This document shows, piece after piece, positions 8,326 through 14,261 of a DNA stretch of 14,261 nucleotides. Source of the DNA: Bacteroidota bacterium (GTDB taxonomy: Bacteria; Bacteroidota; Rhodothermia; Rhodothermales; UBA10348); the NCBI GenBank assembly GCA_024640835.1, contig JAHEEH010000008.1, positions 1-14,261 on the forward strand. Direction: 5' to 3'. Numbering within the stretch: the first letter of the stretch is position 1; each line of letters begins with the position of its first letter. The notes beneath the pieces are model-generated. The model saw only the letters and a program-made list of their open reading frames with translations, searched no databases and was not told the DNA's origin. A program made the translations under genes and the position numbers.

Positions 8326-10274
8326 TCGGGGGAGATCCCGTCGAGATACCGCTTTCCGGTGCGGCTGATCGTGAACCGACCGGGCGTGGCGGGATCGTGG
8401 TCCAGGTATCCTTCCCGCACCAGCCATGCCAGCATGGCGCGCCGACGCCAGGCGGGGATGCCGCTCAACGCCCGCTCATCGTCGGGGGAAGCGCCACGAT
8501 CGGCGAGCCGGACGAGCGCGGCGAGCCGGATCTCGTCCGACGGAACGGCCACGTACGACTCGTGCCGGCCCGTGCACCAGTCACAGCGCCCACAGCGATC
8601 CGGGGCCGACTCACCGAAGTACGCCAGCAGAAACCGCCTCTTGCACCCCACGGCGTCGGCATAGGCCACCAGGTCCCGGAATCGCGCCTCGGCGCGCCGC
8701 TTCGATCGCCGGATCGTCGCGGGGTCCACTCCGGCGCGAAGCCGCCTGGCTCCGTTGAGCACCCATCGTTCGGAGGATCCGGGTGGCGTCCATTCGACCA
8801 GCTGCCGCTCCGCGAACGACGTCAATCCGGAACGGACGCGGGCCTCCGTCCATCCGGTTCGCTCCGCGAGCGCCGCGGTCGAAACCGACCAGGGGATCGA
8901 CCAGGCCTCCGCGGAAACCGTCCGCAGCAGGGCGTCGGCCAGTCGAACGTCGTTGCCCCCGGCCGGGAACCCCGTCGCGGGCGCCAGCATCCGGAGCAGA
9001 CCGGTTCCGGTCGGCAGGCGCAGCGGCGTCCACGATCCAAGGCGCTCCAGCAGTTCGATGGCACGCCGAACGGAGGCACGGGGGATGCCCGCGACCTCGG
9101 CGACCCGATCCTCGTCGATCGGGAACGGGGCGTCGGGCGCCGTCCCGACCGCAATGCCGGCCATAGAGCACGCGATCTCGTACACCCTGCGGACGGATTT
9201 CGTGTCCGGATGCTCGGCGGAGATGCGGCGGCTCCTCTCCTTCCGGTCCCGCTCGTCGACGAGCAGGACGGCGTGGGCCGCCTTACCGTCCCGCCCCGCC
9301 CGGCCTGCCTCCTGGTAGTACCCCTCCAGGGACGCGGGGGGCTCCACGTGCACCACGAAGCGAACATCGGCCCGGTCGATGCCCATGCCGAAGGCGCTGG
9401 TGGCGACCATCACGCGTGCCTGCCCCCTGGTCCACGCCTCCTGCGCGTCTCTGCGCTCTCTCATCGGGAGTCCGGCATGGTAGGCCTGCACCGATTCACC
9501 GGCCTCCCGGAGGCGGCCTGCCCACGCATCGACGGAACGCCGGGTGGAGGCGTACACGATTCCGCCACCGGGCACCGTCCTCAGGATCTCCGCGAGCCTG
9601 GACGGCTTGTCCGGATCGTCGAAGACGCTCCAGACCAGGTTCGGGCGGTCGAAGCCGTGCACGTGCACGGCGGGATGGCGAAGGGCCAGGAGCTTCGCGA
9701 TGTCCCGTCGGACCGGGGGCGTGGCCGTCGCGGTCAGCGCCACCATCTGCGGGTTTCCGAGGGACTCCCTGGCCTCCGGGATCCGGAGATAGTCAGGGCG
9801 GAAATCGTGTCCCCATTCGCTCACGCAGTGTGCTTCGTCCACGGCGAGGCGGACCACGCCCAGGCGGGGCGCCCTCACCCTGAACCGCTCGGATGTGAGG
9901 CGTTCCGGAGCAACGTAGAGAAGGCGGTACCTCCCCGCGAGCAGATCGTCCCACCGCCTCTCGGACTCCCCGTACGACAGGTCCGATCCGAGCCAGGTGG
10001 CCTCGATGCCCCGTTCCCGGAGCCCGGTCACCTGGTCGGCCATCAGGGCGATCAGAGGCGAAACGACCAGCGTCAACCCGCTCTCCAGCAACGCCGGCAC
10101 CTGGTAGCAGACGGATTTCCCCGCGCCGGTCGGAAGAATGCCCAGGACGTCGACACCCCGCAGCACATCGGCCACCACGTCTCGCTGCCCGGGGCGGAAC
10201 GCCTCGTGACCCCAGTACCGACTCAGCGCCGCTTCCGCGCGCTCGATGGTCGGAGTAATGTCGACATGCGTCAT
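8280..10274 (-). CDS. recQ: RecQ-family ATP-dependent DNA helicase
   Basis: This 664-residue superfamily 2, 3'-5' DNA helicase would act in recombination and replication-fork repair. The RecQ motif 0 region FRPGQRDVV, Walker A PTGAGKS (Lys53), DEAH (146-149) and the aromatic-rich loop SEWGHDFRP are present. TATATP (motif III), ATSAFGMGID and the motif VI sequence QEAGRAGRDG complete the core. The zinc site is Cys544, 561, 564 and 567, with the same C-x16-C-x2-C-x2-C spacing as E. coli RecQ. About 180 residues between motif VI and the zinc site (including RRVYEIACSMAGIAVG) form a winged-helix-like insert typical of Bacteroidota RecQ. A winged-helix-like segment follows the zinc site, and there is no HRDC domain. 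The start overlaps the aroK stop by 4 nt. The last 46 bp overlap the convergent lipoprotein gene. Confidence 0.94.
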   Translation of the reverse strand: MTHVDITPTIERAEAALSRYWGHEAFRPGQRDVVADVLRGVDVLGILPTGAGKSVCYQVPALLESGLTLVVSPLIALMADQVTGLRERGIEATWLGSDLSYGESERRWDDLLAGRYRLLYVAPERLTSERFRVRAPRLGVVRLAVDEAHCVSEWGHDFRPDYLRIPEARESLGNPQMVALTATATPPVRRDIAKLLALRHPAVHVHGFDRPNLVWSVFDDPDKPSRLAEILRTVPGGGIVYASTRRSVDAWAGRLREAGESVQAYHAGLPMRERRDAQEAWTRGQARVMVATSAFGMGIDRADVRFVVHVEPPASLEGYYQEAGRAGRDGKAAHAVLLVDERDRKERSRRISAEHPDTKSVRRVYEIACSMAGIAVGTAPDAPFPIDEDRVAEVAGIPRASVRRAIELLERLGSWTPLRLPTGTGLLRMLAPATGFPAGGNDVRLADALLRTVSAEAWSIPWSVSTAALAERTGWTEARVRSGLTSFAERQLVEWTPPGSSERWVLNGARRLRAGVDPATIRRSKRRAEARFRDLVAYADAVGCKRRFLLAYFGESAPDRCGRCDWCTGRHESYVAVPSDEIRLAALVRLADRGASPDDERALSGIPAWRRRAMLAWLVREGYLDHDPATPGRFTISRTGKRYLDGISPDQGSRSSASRSTTVP

Positions 10275-10846
10275 GCGTCGTCGCCGGGCTCTTCCGCGGC
10301 CGCCCGCACTCCACCGATGATGCGGTCCACCGACTCCTCGATGGAGGCATCGTCCGTCTCCACCGTGACGTGGGCGCTGGCGTAGGCCGTCGTCCGCTCC
10401 TGCATCAGCACCCGTATCCGCTCGATCAGATCACCGCCCTCCAGGGCTCGCCCCCCGTCGTCCTGGAGCAGGGGACGCACCGACGGGTCCGAAAGGATGC
10501 GACCCACGAGGGTCGCCAGGCGCGCCGTGAGGCATACCAGGATACCGGTCTCCACCAGCCGGGTCCGGTTCACCGGATCGAGCACGGTTCCCCCTCCCAA
10601 CCCCACCACGATTCGCTCCCGTCCGGATACGTGCTCCAGGGCCTGCCGCTCCCGGTGCCGGAATCCGGCCTCGCCCTCGTCGGCGAAAATGTCCGGGATC
10701 GCCCGCCCGGCCTCGAGCGTCACCACGTCGTCCAGGTCCACGAACTCCCACCCCAGCGCACGCGCCAGGGCCGGGCCGAGGGTGCTCTTCCCCGTCCCCA
10801 TAAACCCCGTGAGGTAGATGCGCGTATGGTCGAGATGCGGAGTCAT
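10271..10846 (-). CDS. aroK: Shikimate kinase
   Basis: This 191-residue P-loop kinase phosphorylates shikimate at O3, on the way to chorismate, the substrate of the trp operon in this window. The Walker A motif GFMGTGKS is at 14-21. FVDLDDVV (35-42) carries the shikimate- and Mg-binding Asp residues. The shikimate-site Arg is in GFRHRE, GLGGGTV is the Walker B-like glycine loop, and SVRPLL holds the lid Arg. The C-terminus has an acidic extension (EEPGDDA). The ATG at 10844-10846 gives the usual short N-terminus before the P-loop. Longer upstream reading in the same frame is antisense to truA and was not used. It shares a 4-nt overlap with recQ downstream and faces truA head to head. Confidence 0.95.
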   Translation of the reverse strand: MTPHLDHTRIYLTGFMGTGKSTLGPALARALGWEFVDLDDVVTLEAGRAIPDIFADEGEAGFRHRERQALEHVSGRERIVVGLGGGTVLDPVNRTRLVETGILVCLTARLATLVGRILSDPSVRPLLQDDGGRALEGGDLIERIRVLMQERTTAYASAHVTVETDDASIEESVDRIIGGVRAAAEEPGDDA

Positions 10847-10867
10847 CGGGTCGATACGGCAAGATCG

Positions 10868-11620
10868 GTGCGGACGTACAGAATGACCATCGAATACGAC
10901 GGATCCGACTGGCACGGATGGCAGATCCAGGCGGACCTCCCCACGGTCCAGCAGGCCGTGGAAGAAGCCATCGAGACCGTGTTGCGGACGCGGCCGGCAC
11001 TCGTCGGTTCCGGTCGGACCGACGCCGGAGTTCATGCACGCGGCCAGGTGGCTCATTTCAGCACGGACCTCGACTTCGAGCCGTTCCGGCTGCAGGGCTC
11101 GCTGAACGGCGTCCTCCCGTCCTCGATCGCCGTACGTGACCTGGCGCCTGCGTCGGAGTCCTTCCATGCCCGTTTCGATGCCCGGAGTCGGCGCTATGCA
11201 TACTACGTGACGACGGAGCCGAGAGCACTCGACCGCGCGTGGCGGGTACCCATCCGTCCGATTCCCGATTTCGACCGGATGAACGAGGCGGCTCGGACTC
11301 TTCTCGGCACGCACGACTTCGACGCGTTCTGCCGGACGGCGAGCGAGACGGAGAACCGGACATGCACGGTGGTCCGGGCGGTCTGGGTTCCGGAGGGGCG
11401 ACCGGGGGACTGGCGGTTCGACATCGAGGCCGACCGCTTCCTGCATGGAATGGTCCGCGCCATCGTCGGGACCCTGCTCGAGATCGGACGAGGACGCCGT
11501 CCCCCGGAGGACCTCATCCGCATCCTGGACTCGCGAGACCGGACCATGGCGGGACCCGCCGCCCCTCCACGTGGGCTGGTGCTGGAATCCGTATCGTACG
11601 ATGGACCCGACGCATCATGA
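10868..11620 (+). CDS. truA: tRNA pseudouridine(38-40) synthase
   Basis: This 250-residue enzyme isomerises uridines 38-40 in the tRNA anticodon arm. IEYDGSDWHGWQIQ and the catalytic-Asp motif GSGRTDAGVHARGQVAHF (Asp52) are diagnostic. Supporting segments are FHARFDARSRRYAYYV, GTHDFDAFCR and a C-terminal FLHGMVRAIVGTLLEIGRG. I chose GTG at 10868 because VRTYRMTIEYDG restores the family's first beta strand. The alternative ATG at 10883 would start inside that strand and is 15 nt shorter. Neither has a Shine-Dalgarno sequence. The divergent aroK start is only about 21 bp away. The stop overlaps the next lipoprotein gene as ATGA. Confidence 0.94.
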   Translation: MRTYRMTIEYDGSDWHGWQIQADLPTVQQAVEEAIETVLRTRPALVGSGRTDAGVHARGQVAHFSTDLDFEPFRLQGSLNGVLPSSIAVRDLAPASESFHARFDARSRRYAYYVTTEPRALDRAWRVPIRPIPDFDRMNEAARTLLGTHDFDAFCRTASETENRTCTVVRAVWVPEGRPGDWRFDIEADRFLHGMVRAIVGTLLEIGRGRRPPEDLIRILDSRDRTMAGPAAPPRGLVLESVSYDGPDAS

Positions 11621-12933
11621 CACGACGAACTGCGATAGTCCTGGCCCTTGCCCTGTCCATCACGGGCTGTGAGCGACCGTTCGTGGACGTCCGCCCGCCG
11701 GACATCGAGATCCTCGAGCCCGACCCGCGGTCCGTGGTCCCGGTGGCCGAAACCCTGCTCCGGGTACGGGCCACCTCGTTTCGCGGGGTGGGTCGCGTGA
11801 CGATCAACGGCAAGGATGCCGATCGCGAGGGCTCGGACATCTGGTCGCGCTCCATCAAGCTCGTTCGCGGAATGAACGACGTCGTCATCGAAGCCTTCGA
11901 TCCGGAGGAGGTGCCGACGGTCGACACGCTCCGTCTCCTCAGGCTCAGCGTCGATCGACTGGCCGGCCCCACCTGGCAGCACGCCGTGGGCGGCCATACG
12001 GCCACTCCGGTGGGAGACGGACAGATCCTGGTGGTCGGAGGCGCACCGCTCGCGGGCGGGCACGCAACCGACGCGTCCTGGATGGTGAACTACCAGACCG
12101 GCACCATCGCCCCCGGCCCCCGCCTGATCCGGGCCCGAACGGGGCATACCGCCACGCTGCTTCCGGACGGTCGTGTCGTGGTCATGGGCGGCTCGTCGTC
12201 CGACGACCCCGCGTCGATCGCGGACCTGGTCGAGACCGTGGAAATCCTGGATGCGAACCAGGAGATGTTCGTGGAGCTGCCGGTTACGGGAGACCCGGTC
12301 CGCCGGGCCTTCCACACGGCGGAGCTGCGCACCACGTCCGAAGGCCCGATCGTCGACCTGATCGGGGGGACGGGCGACGTCCGCTACGGAAGTGAACCCC
12401 GGCTGGACGTCCGTGACGACCTGCGCAGCTTCCGGATCGCGAACGACAGCGTCCTGGCCCTCGTGCCCGGGTACGGGGTGTATATCGAGGCCATGTCCGG
12501 ACACACCCAGACCGCCCTGCACCAGGAATCCTCCGGCGGTCCGAACGAATTCCTGCTCACCGGCGCCGTGTTTCGACCCTCGGCCGCGTTCCCCGTCAAC
12601 TACGTCATGGACACGCGCACGCCGCCGGGCATCTATCTCGAGGAGGTCTCCTCCCCGGACCCGTTGCGTAACGACCACGCCGCCGTCCGTATCGCAGAGG
12701 GGCGCGTGCTGCTGTTCGGCGGAACGACCCGGGAACAGTTCGCCGTCGGCTCCGGAGCGGTGTTCGACTCCGGTCTCGGGCGGTTTCTGAGCGTGCCGGA
12801 ACTCGCCCTCGGAACACCGGAACCGCGGACTCGACACACTGCAACTTTGTTGTCCGACGGACGAATACTGGTGATGGGCGGATACGACTCCGCGGGGGCG
12901 GCCGAGACACTATCCGACGTGTTCTTATATTGA
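11617..12933 (+). CDS. Lipoprotein with Ig-like region and six kelch-like repeats
   Basis: This 438-residue protein is predicted to be membrane-anchored through the lipobox ITGC (Cys18). Residues 27-110 (PPDIEILEPDPRS to TVDTLRLLRLSV, with RGMNDVVIEAFD) look like a single Ig-like beta domain of the kind found next to bacterial propellers. The rest holds six kelch-like units, each with a His-Thr/Ala start and a Gly-Gly or similar end, at about 126-142, 176-192, 233-251, 295-316, 354-369 and 407-422. The clearest are GHTATLLPDGRVVVMGG and HTATLLSDGRILVMGG. Six units suggest a six-bladed beta-propeller. No enzyme residues are evident, so a binding or scaffold role on the cell surface or in the periplasm is an inference. 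The start is an ATGA overlap with truA, implying coupled translation despite unrelated function. Confidence 0.87.
   Translation: MTRRTAIVLALALSITGCERPFVDVRPPDIEILEPDPRSVVPVAETLLRVRATSFRGVGRVTINGKDADREGSDIWSRSIKLVRGMNDVVIEAFDPEEVPTVDTLRLLRLSVDRLAGPTWQHAVGGHTATPVGDGQILVVGGAPLAGGHATDASWMVNYQTGTIAPGPRLIRARTGHTATLLPDGRVVVMGGSSSDDPASIADLVETVEILDANQEMFVELPVTGDPVRRAFHTAELRTTSEGPIVDLIGGTGDVRYGSEPRLDVRDDLRSFRIANDSVLALVPGYGVYIEAMSGHTQTALHQESSGGPNEFLLTGAVFRPSAAFPVNYVMDTRTPPGIYLEEVSSPDPLRNDHAAVRIAEGRVLLFGGTTREQFAVGSGAVFDSGLGRFLSVPELALGTPEPRTRHTATLLSDGRILVMGGYDSAGAAETLSDVFLY
12904..12931 (+). promoter_or_regulatory. Candidate promoter before the small membrane protein gene
   Basis: GAGACA (12904-12909, 4 of 6 bases of the -35 consensus) and TATATT (12926-12931, 5 of 6 bases of the -10) are separated by 16 nt. 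They lie in an unusually AT-rich patch covering the end of the propeller gene. TATATTGA also partly resembles the Bacteroidota -7 element TAnnTTTG. Transcription would begin roughly at 12938, just before the ATG at 12950. It is inferred from sequence only. Confidence 0.35.
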
Positions 12934-12949
12934 CACAAAGCGCGCGCCG

Positions 12950-13144
12950 ATGCGGAACCTCGAGATACAGCAGATCCTGCGGTGGATCGTCACCGCGATC
13001 GTCCTCATGGTGGCGGTCGTGCTGCTCAGCGTCGTGCTCAAGGTCGCCGGATTTCTCCTCCATTACGCCATCAAGGGACTCGTCGTCCTTCTGATGCTCG
13101 CCGTCGTCGTACGGCTTATCGGGGCGCTGCAGAAACGCGGCTGA
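12950..13144 (+). CDS. Small two-helix membrane protein, unknown
   Basis: This 64-residue protein is almost wholly hydrophobic. A short polar start (MRNLEIQQILR) precedes one membrane helix at about 12-30 and a second at about 41-60, with the turn around Lys31-Lys42 and a basic end (QKRG). It has no signal peptide, no Cys and no motif that names a family. It begins 16 nt after the propeller lipoprotein stop, next to a candidate promoter, and 72 nt before the arginine deiminase start. The hydrophobic pattern and codon positions match real coding sequence rather than an antisense shadow, but function is unknown. No Shine-Dalgarno sequence is seen; the upstream bases are CGCGCGCCG. Confidence 0.72.
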   Translation: MRNLEIQQILRWIVTAIVLMVAVVLLSVVLKVAGFLLHYAIKGLVVLLMLAVVVRLIGALQKRG

Positions 13145-13145
13145 C

Positions 13146-13198
13146 AGGCCTTGTCGGAGGGATCAACCGGCCTGCGCGGCCGTAGGCGCACGAGGCCT
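13146..13198 (+). other. Nested stem-loop structure in the gap before the arginine deiminase gene
   Basis: An outer stem pairs AGGCCTTGT (13146-13154) with ACGAGGCCT (13190-13198), nine pairs including one G-T wobble. An inner hairpin pairs GCCTGCG (13170-13176) with CGTAGGC (13181-13187), seven pairs with one wobble and the tetraloop CGGC. The 15-nt one-sided loop contains GGAGGG (13156-13161), a Shine-Dalgarno-like tract with no start codon at a useful distance. It begins 1 nt after the membrane protein stop and ends 18 nt before the GTG at 13217. It may be a terminator without a T-run, or an mRNA leader structure. GC-rich DNA folds easily, so confidence is limited. Confidence 0.35.
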
Positions 13199-13216
13199 TC
13201 CGTCCCTCCACGCTCC

Positions 13217-14261
13217 GTGCCGTCCCATTTGCCCCGAAGACTCGCCGTTACGTCCGAGACCGGTCGCCTGGAGCAGGTGATCGTCCACACTCCGGGCGCC
13301 GAGATGGAGCGGATCGCTCCGCGCATGCTCCCGAAGCTCCTGTTCGAGGACATCATCTGGGTGGAGCATGCCCGCAAGGAGCACGAGCTCATGTGCCGGG
13401 TATTCGAAACCGTGATGCCGGAGCCGGGCGGCGTGCTGCAGATGGGCGACCTCCTGACGGAGTCCCTCGAGACGGCCGTGGCGCGGGAGGATCTTGTCGC
13501 CACGCTCTGCCGTGCCGCACCCGAGAAGAACCTCCAGGCCTTCGAGCGGGAGCTCGCCGAGCTGTCACCCGGCGCCCTGAGCCTCTTCGCACTCACGGGC
13601 ATCTCGGATCTTCCCATCGTGGCCGAGCCGCTCCCGAACCTCATGTTCACGCGCGACGTGGCCGCCGTCGTGCGGGACCACATCGTTCTCAGTCATCCGG
13701 CCACGGCGGCCAGGGCACGGGAGAGCGCGATCATGAACTCGGTCGTGAGCCACCACCCGGGCTTCGCTCCGTACCGGGAGAACGTGGTCCGGCTCCCGGA
13801 GGGGGTCACGTTCGAGGGGGGAGACCTTCTCGTGGTGAACGAGGACACGGTCCTGGTCGGCCACTCCGAGCGGACGAGCTTCGGAGGCGTAACGTCCATC
13901 ACCCGGGCGCTCTTCGCACGAGCGGGCATCAGGAACGTGATCATGGTCAACCTGCCCAAGGAGCGGTCCTGCATGCACCTGGACACGGTGTTCACGTTCG
14001 TCGCCGCCGACCAGTGCGTCGTGTACCCGCCGCTCATCGGGCTCCGCGGCCTCGGCAACGTGGTCCGGTTCTCGCCCGGAGACAGCCCCGACGACCTCCG
14101 GTGTCATGTCCACGACGACCTGGCCGAGGCGCTGCGGACCGTGCTCGACCGGCCCGTTCGTTTCTATTCCTGCGGAGGCGACGATCCGCTGAGCCAGCAG
14201 CGGGAGCAGTGGACGGACGGTGCCAATCTCTTCGCCCTTGCGCCCGGTGTCGTCATCGGGT
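13217..14261 (+). CDS. arcA: Arginine deiminase (partial, runs off the right edge)
   Basis: This gene continues beyond the window; 348 codons are visible of the roughly 400 usual. The enzyme hydrolyses arginine to citrulline and ammonia, in the arginine deiminase pathway or in arginine catabolism. The start VPSHLPRRLAVTSETGRLEQVIVHTPG fits the family N-terminus. The substrate-binding Asp147 lies in PNLMFTRD, Glu200 and Asp203 lie in FEGGD, and His254 and Asp256 lie in MHLDTVFTF, matching the catalytic set. The nucleophilic Cys near the C-terminus is outside the window and cannot be checked. GTG at 13217 is preferred; TTG at 13151 or 13229 is possible. No Shine-Dalgarno sequence is evident. 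Whether the other deiminase-pathway genes follow is unknown. Confidence 0.9.
   Translation, partial: MPSHLPRRLAVTSETGRLEQVIVHTPGAEMERIAPRMLPKLLFEDIIWVEHARKEHELMCRVFETVMPEPGGVLQMGDLLTESLETAVAREDLVATLCRAAPEKNLQAFERELAELSPGALSLFALTGISDLPIVAEPLPNLMFTRDVAAVVRDHIVLSHPATAARARESAIMNSVVSHHPGFAPYRENVVRLPEGVTFEGGDLLVVNEDTVLVGHSERTSFGGVTSITRALFARAGIRNVIMVNLPKERSCMHLDTVFTFVAADQCVVYPPLIGLRGLGNVVRFSPGDSPDDLRCHVHDDLAEALRTVLDRPVRFYSCGGDDPLSQQREQWTDGANLFALAPGVVIG

Noticed and set aside
8397..10385. A 662-codon + strand open frame across recQ and into aroK
   Set aside because: It is antisense to RecQ, whose helicase motifs and zinc site are unmistakable. Its translation is low-complexity Arg/Pro/Gly. Long antisense frames are expected where third positions are GC-rich.
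10370..10867. A long in-frame 5' extension of truA through aroK
   Set aside because: The upstream part is antisense to aroK and does not look like protein. TruA homology begins at about 10868.
11239..11616. A 5' extension of the propeller lipoprotein into truA
   Set aside because: The signal peptide and lipobox begin at the ATG at 11617; the upstream part is an out-of-frame shadow of truA.

Overview
The window is about 14.3 kb of high-GC, gene-dense bacterial chromosome with almost no intergenic space. Three clues point to a GC-rich member of the Bacteroidota/Rhodothermota group, for example a Rhodothermales-like marine bacterium. First, two small lipoprotein families otherwise seen mainly in Bacteroidota (DUF4837-like and DUF4296-like) sit side by side. 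Second, the RecQ helicase has the Bacteroidota-type insert between its helicase core and zinc site. Third, Shine-Dalgarno sequences are mostly absent or weak. The assignment rests on recognised protein features, not on a database search.

Positions 2-6803 hold a nearly complete tryptophan operon on the + strand. It runs: trpE (only the 3' end is in the window), a 149-residue unknown helical protein, trpS (tryptophanyl-tRNA synthetase), trpG, trpD, trpC, trpF, trpB, trpA. These cover every step from chorismate to tryptophan plus tRNA charging. From trpS onward the genes overlap or nearly touch, which implies translational coupling. A five-codon minicistron links trpF to trpB through two ATGA overlaps. 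TrpA has Glu where the family's catalytic Asp60 is expected, and TrpF has Gln in place of the usual His in its QLHG motif.

Positions 6869-8325 (+) carry two overlapping lipoprotein genes (DUF4837-like, then DUF4296-like). The second converges on, and overlaps by 46 bp, a minus-strand pair: aroK (shikimate kinase, 10846 to 10271), overlapping by 4 nt with recQ (10274 to 8280). AroK feeds the chorismate used by the trp operon.

Divergent from aroK, with a gap of only about 21 bp, is a + strand run: truA (tRNA pseudouridine synthase), then a lipoprotein with an Ig-like N-terminal region and six kelch-like repeats, then a 64-residue two-helix membrane protein. A candidate promoter lies just before the last of these. 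After a strongly foldable 70-bp gap comes an arginine deiminase gene that runs off the right edge before its active-site Cys.

I saw no tRNA or rRNA genes, insertion sequences, CRISPR arrays, phage genes or toxin-antitoxin modules. Most of the window is ordinary housekeeping DNA. The points that merit checking are the unknown protein and trpS inside the trp operon, the substitutions in TrpA and TrpF, the minicistron, the propeller lipoprotein and the structured gap before the arginine deiminase gene.
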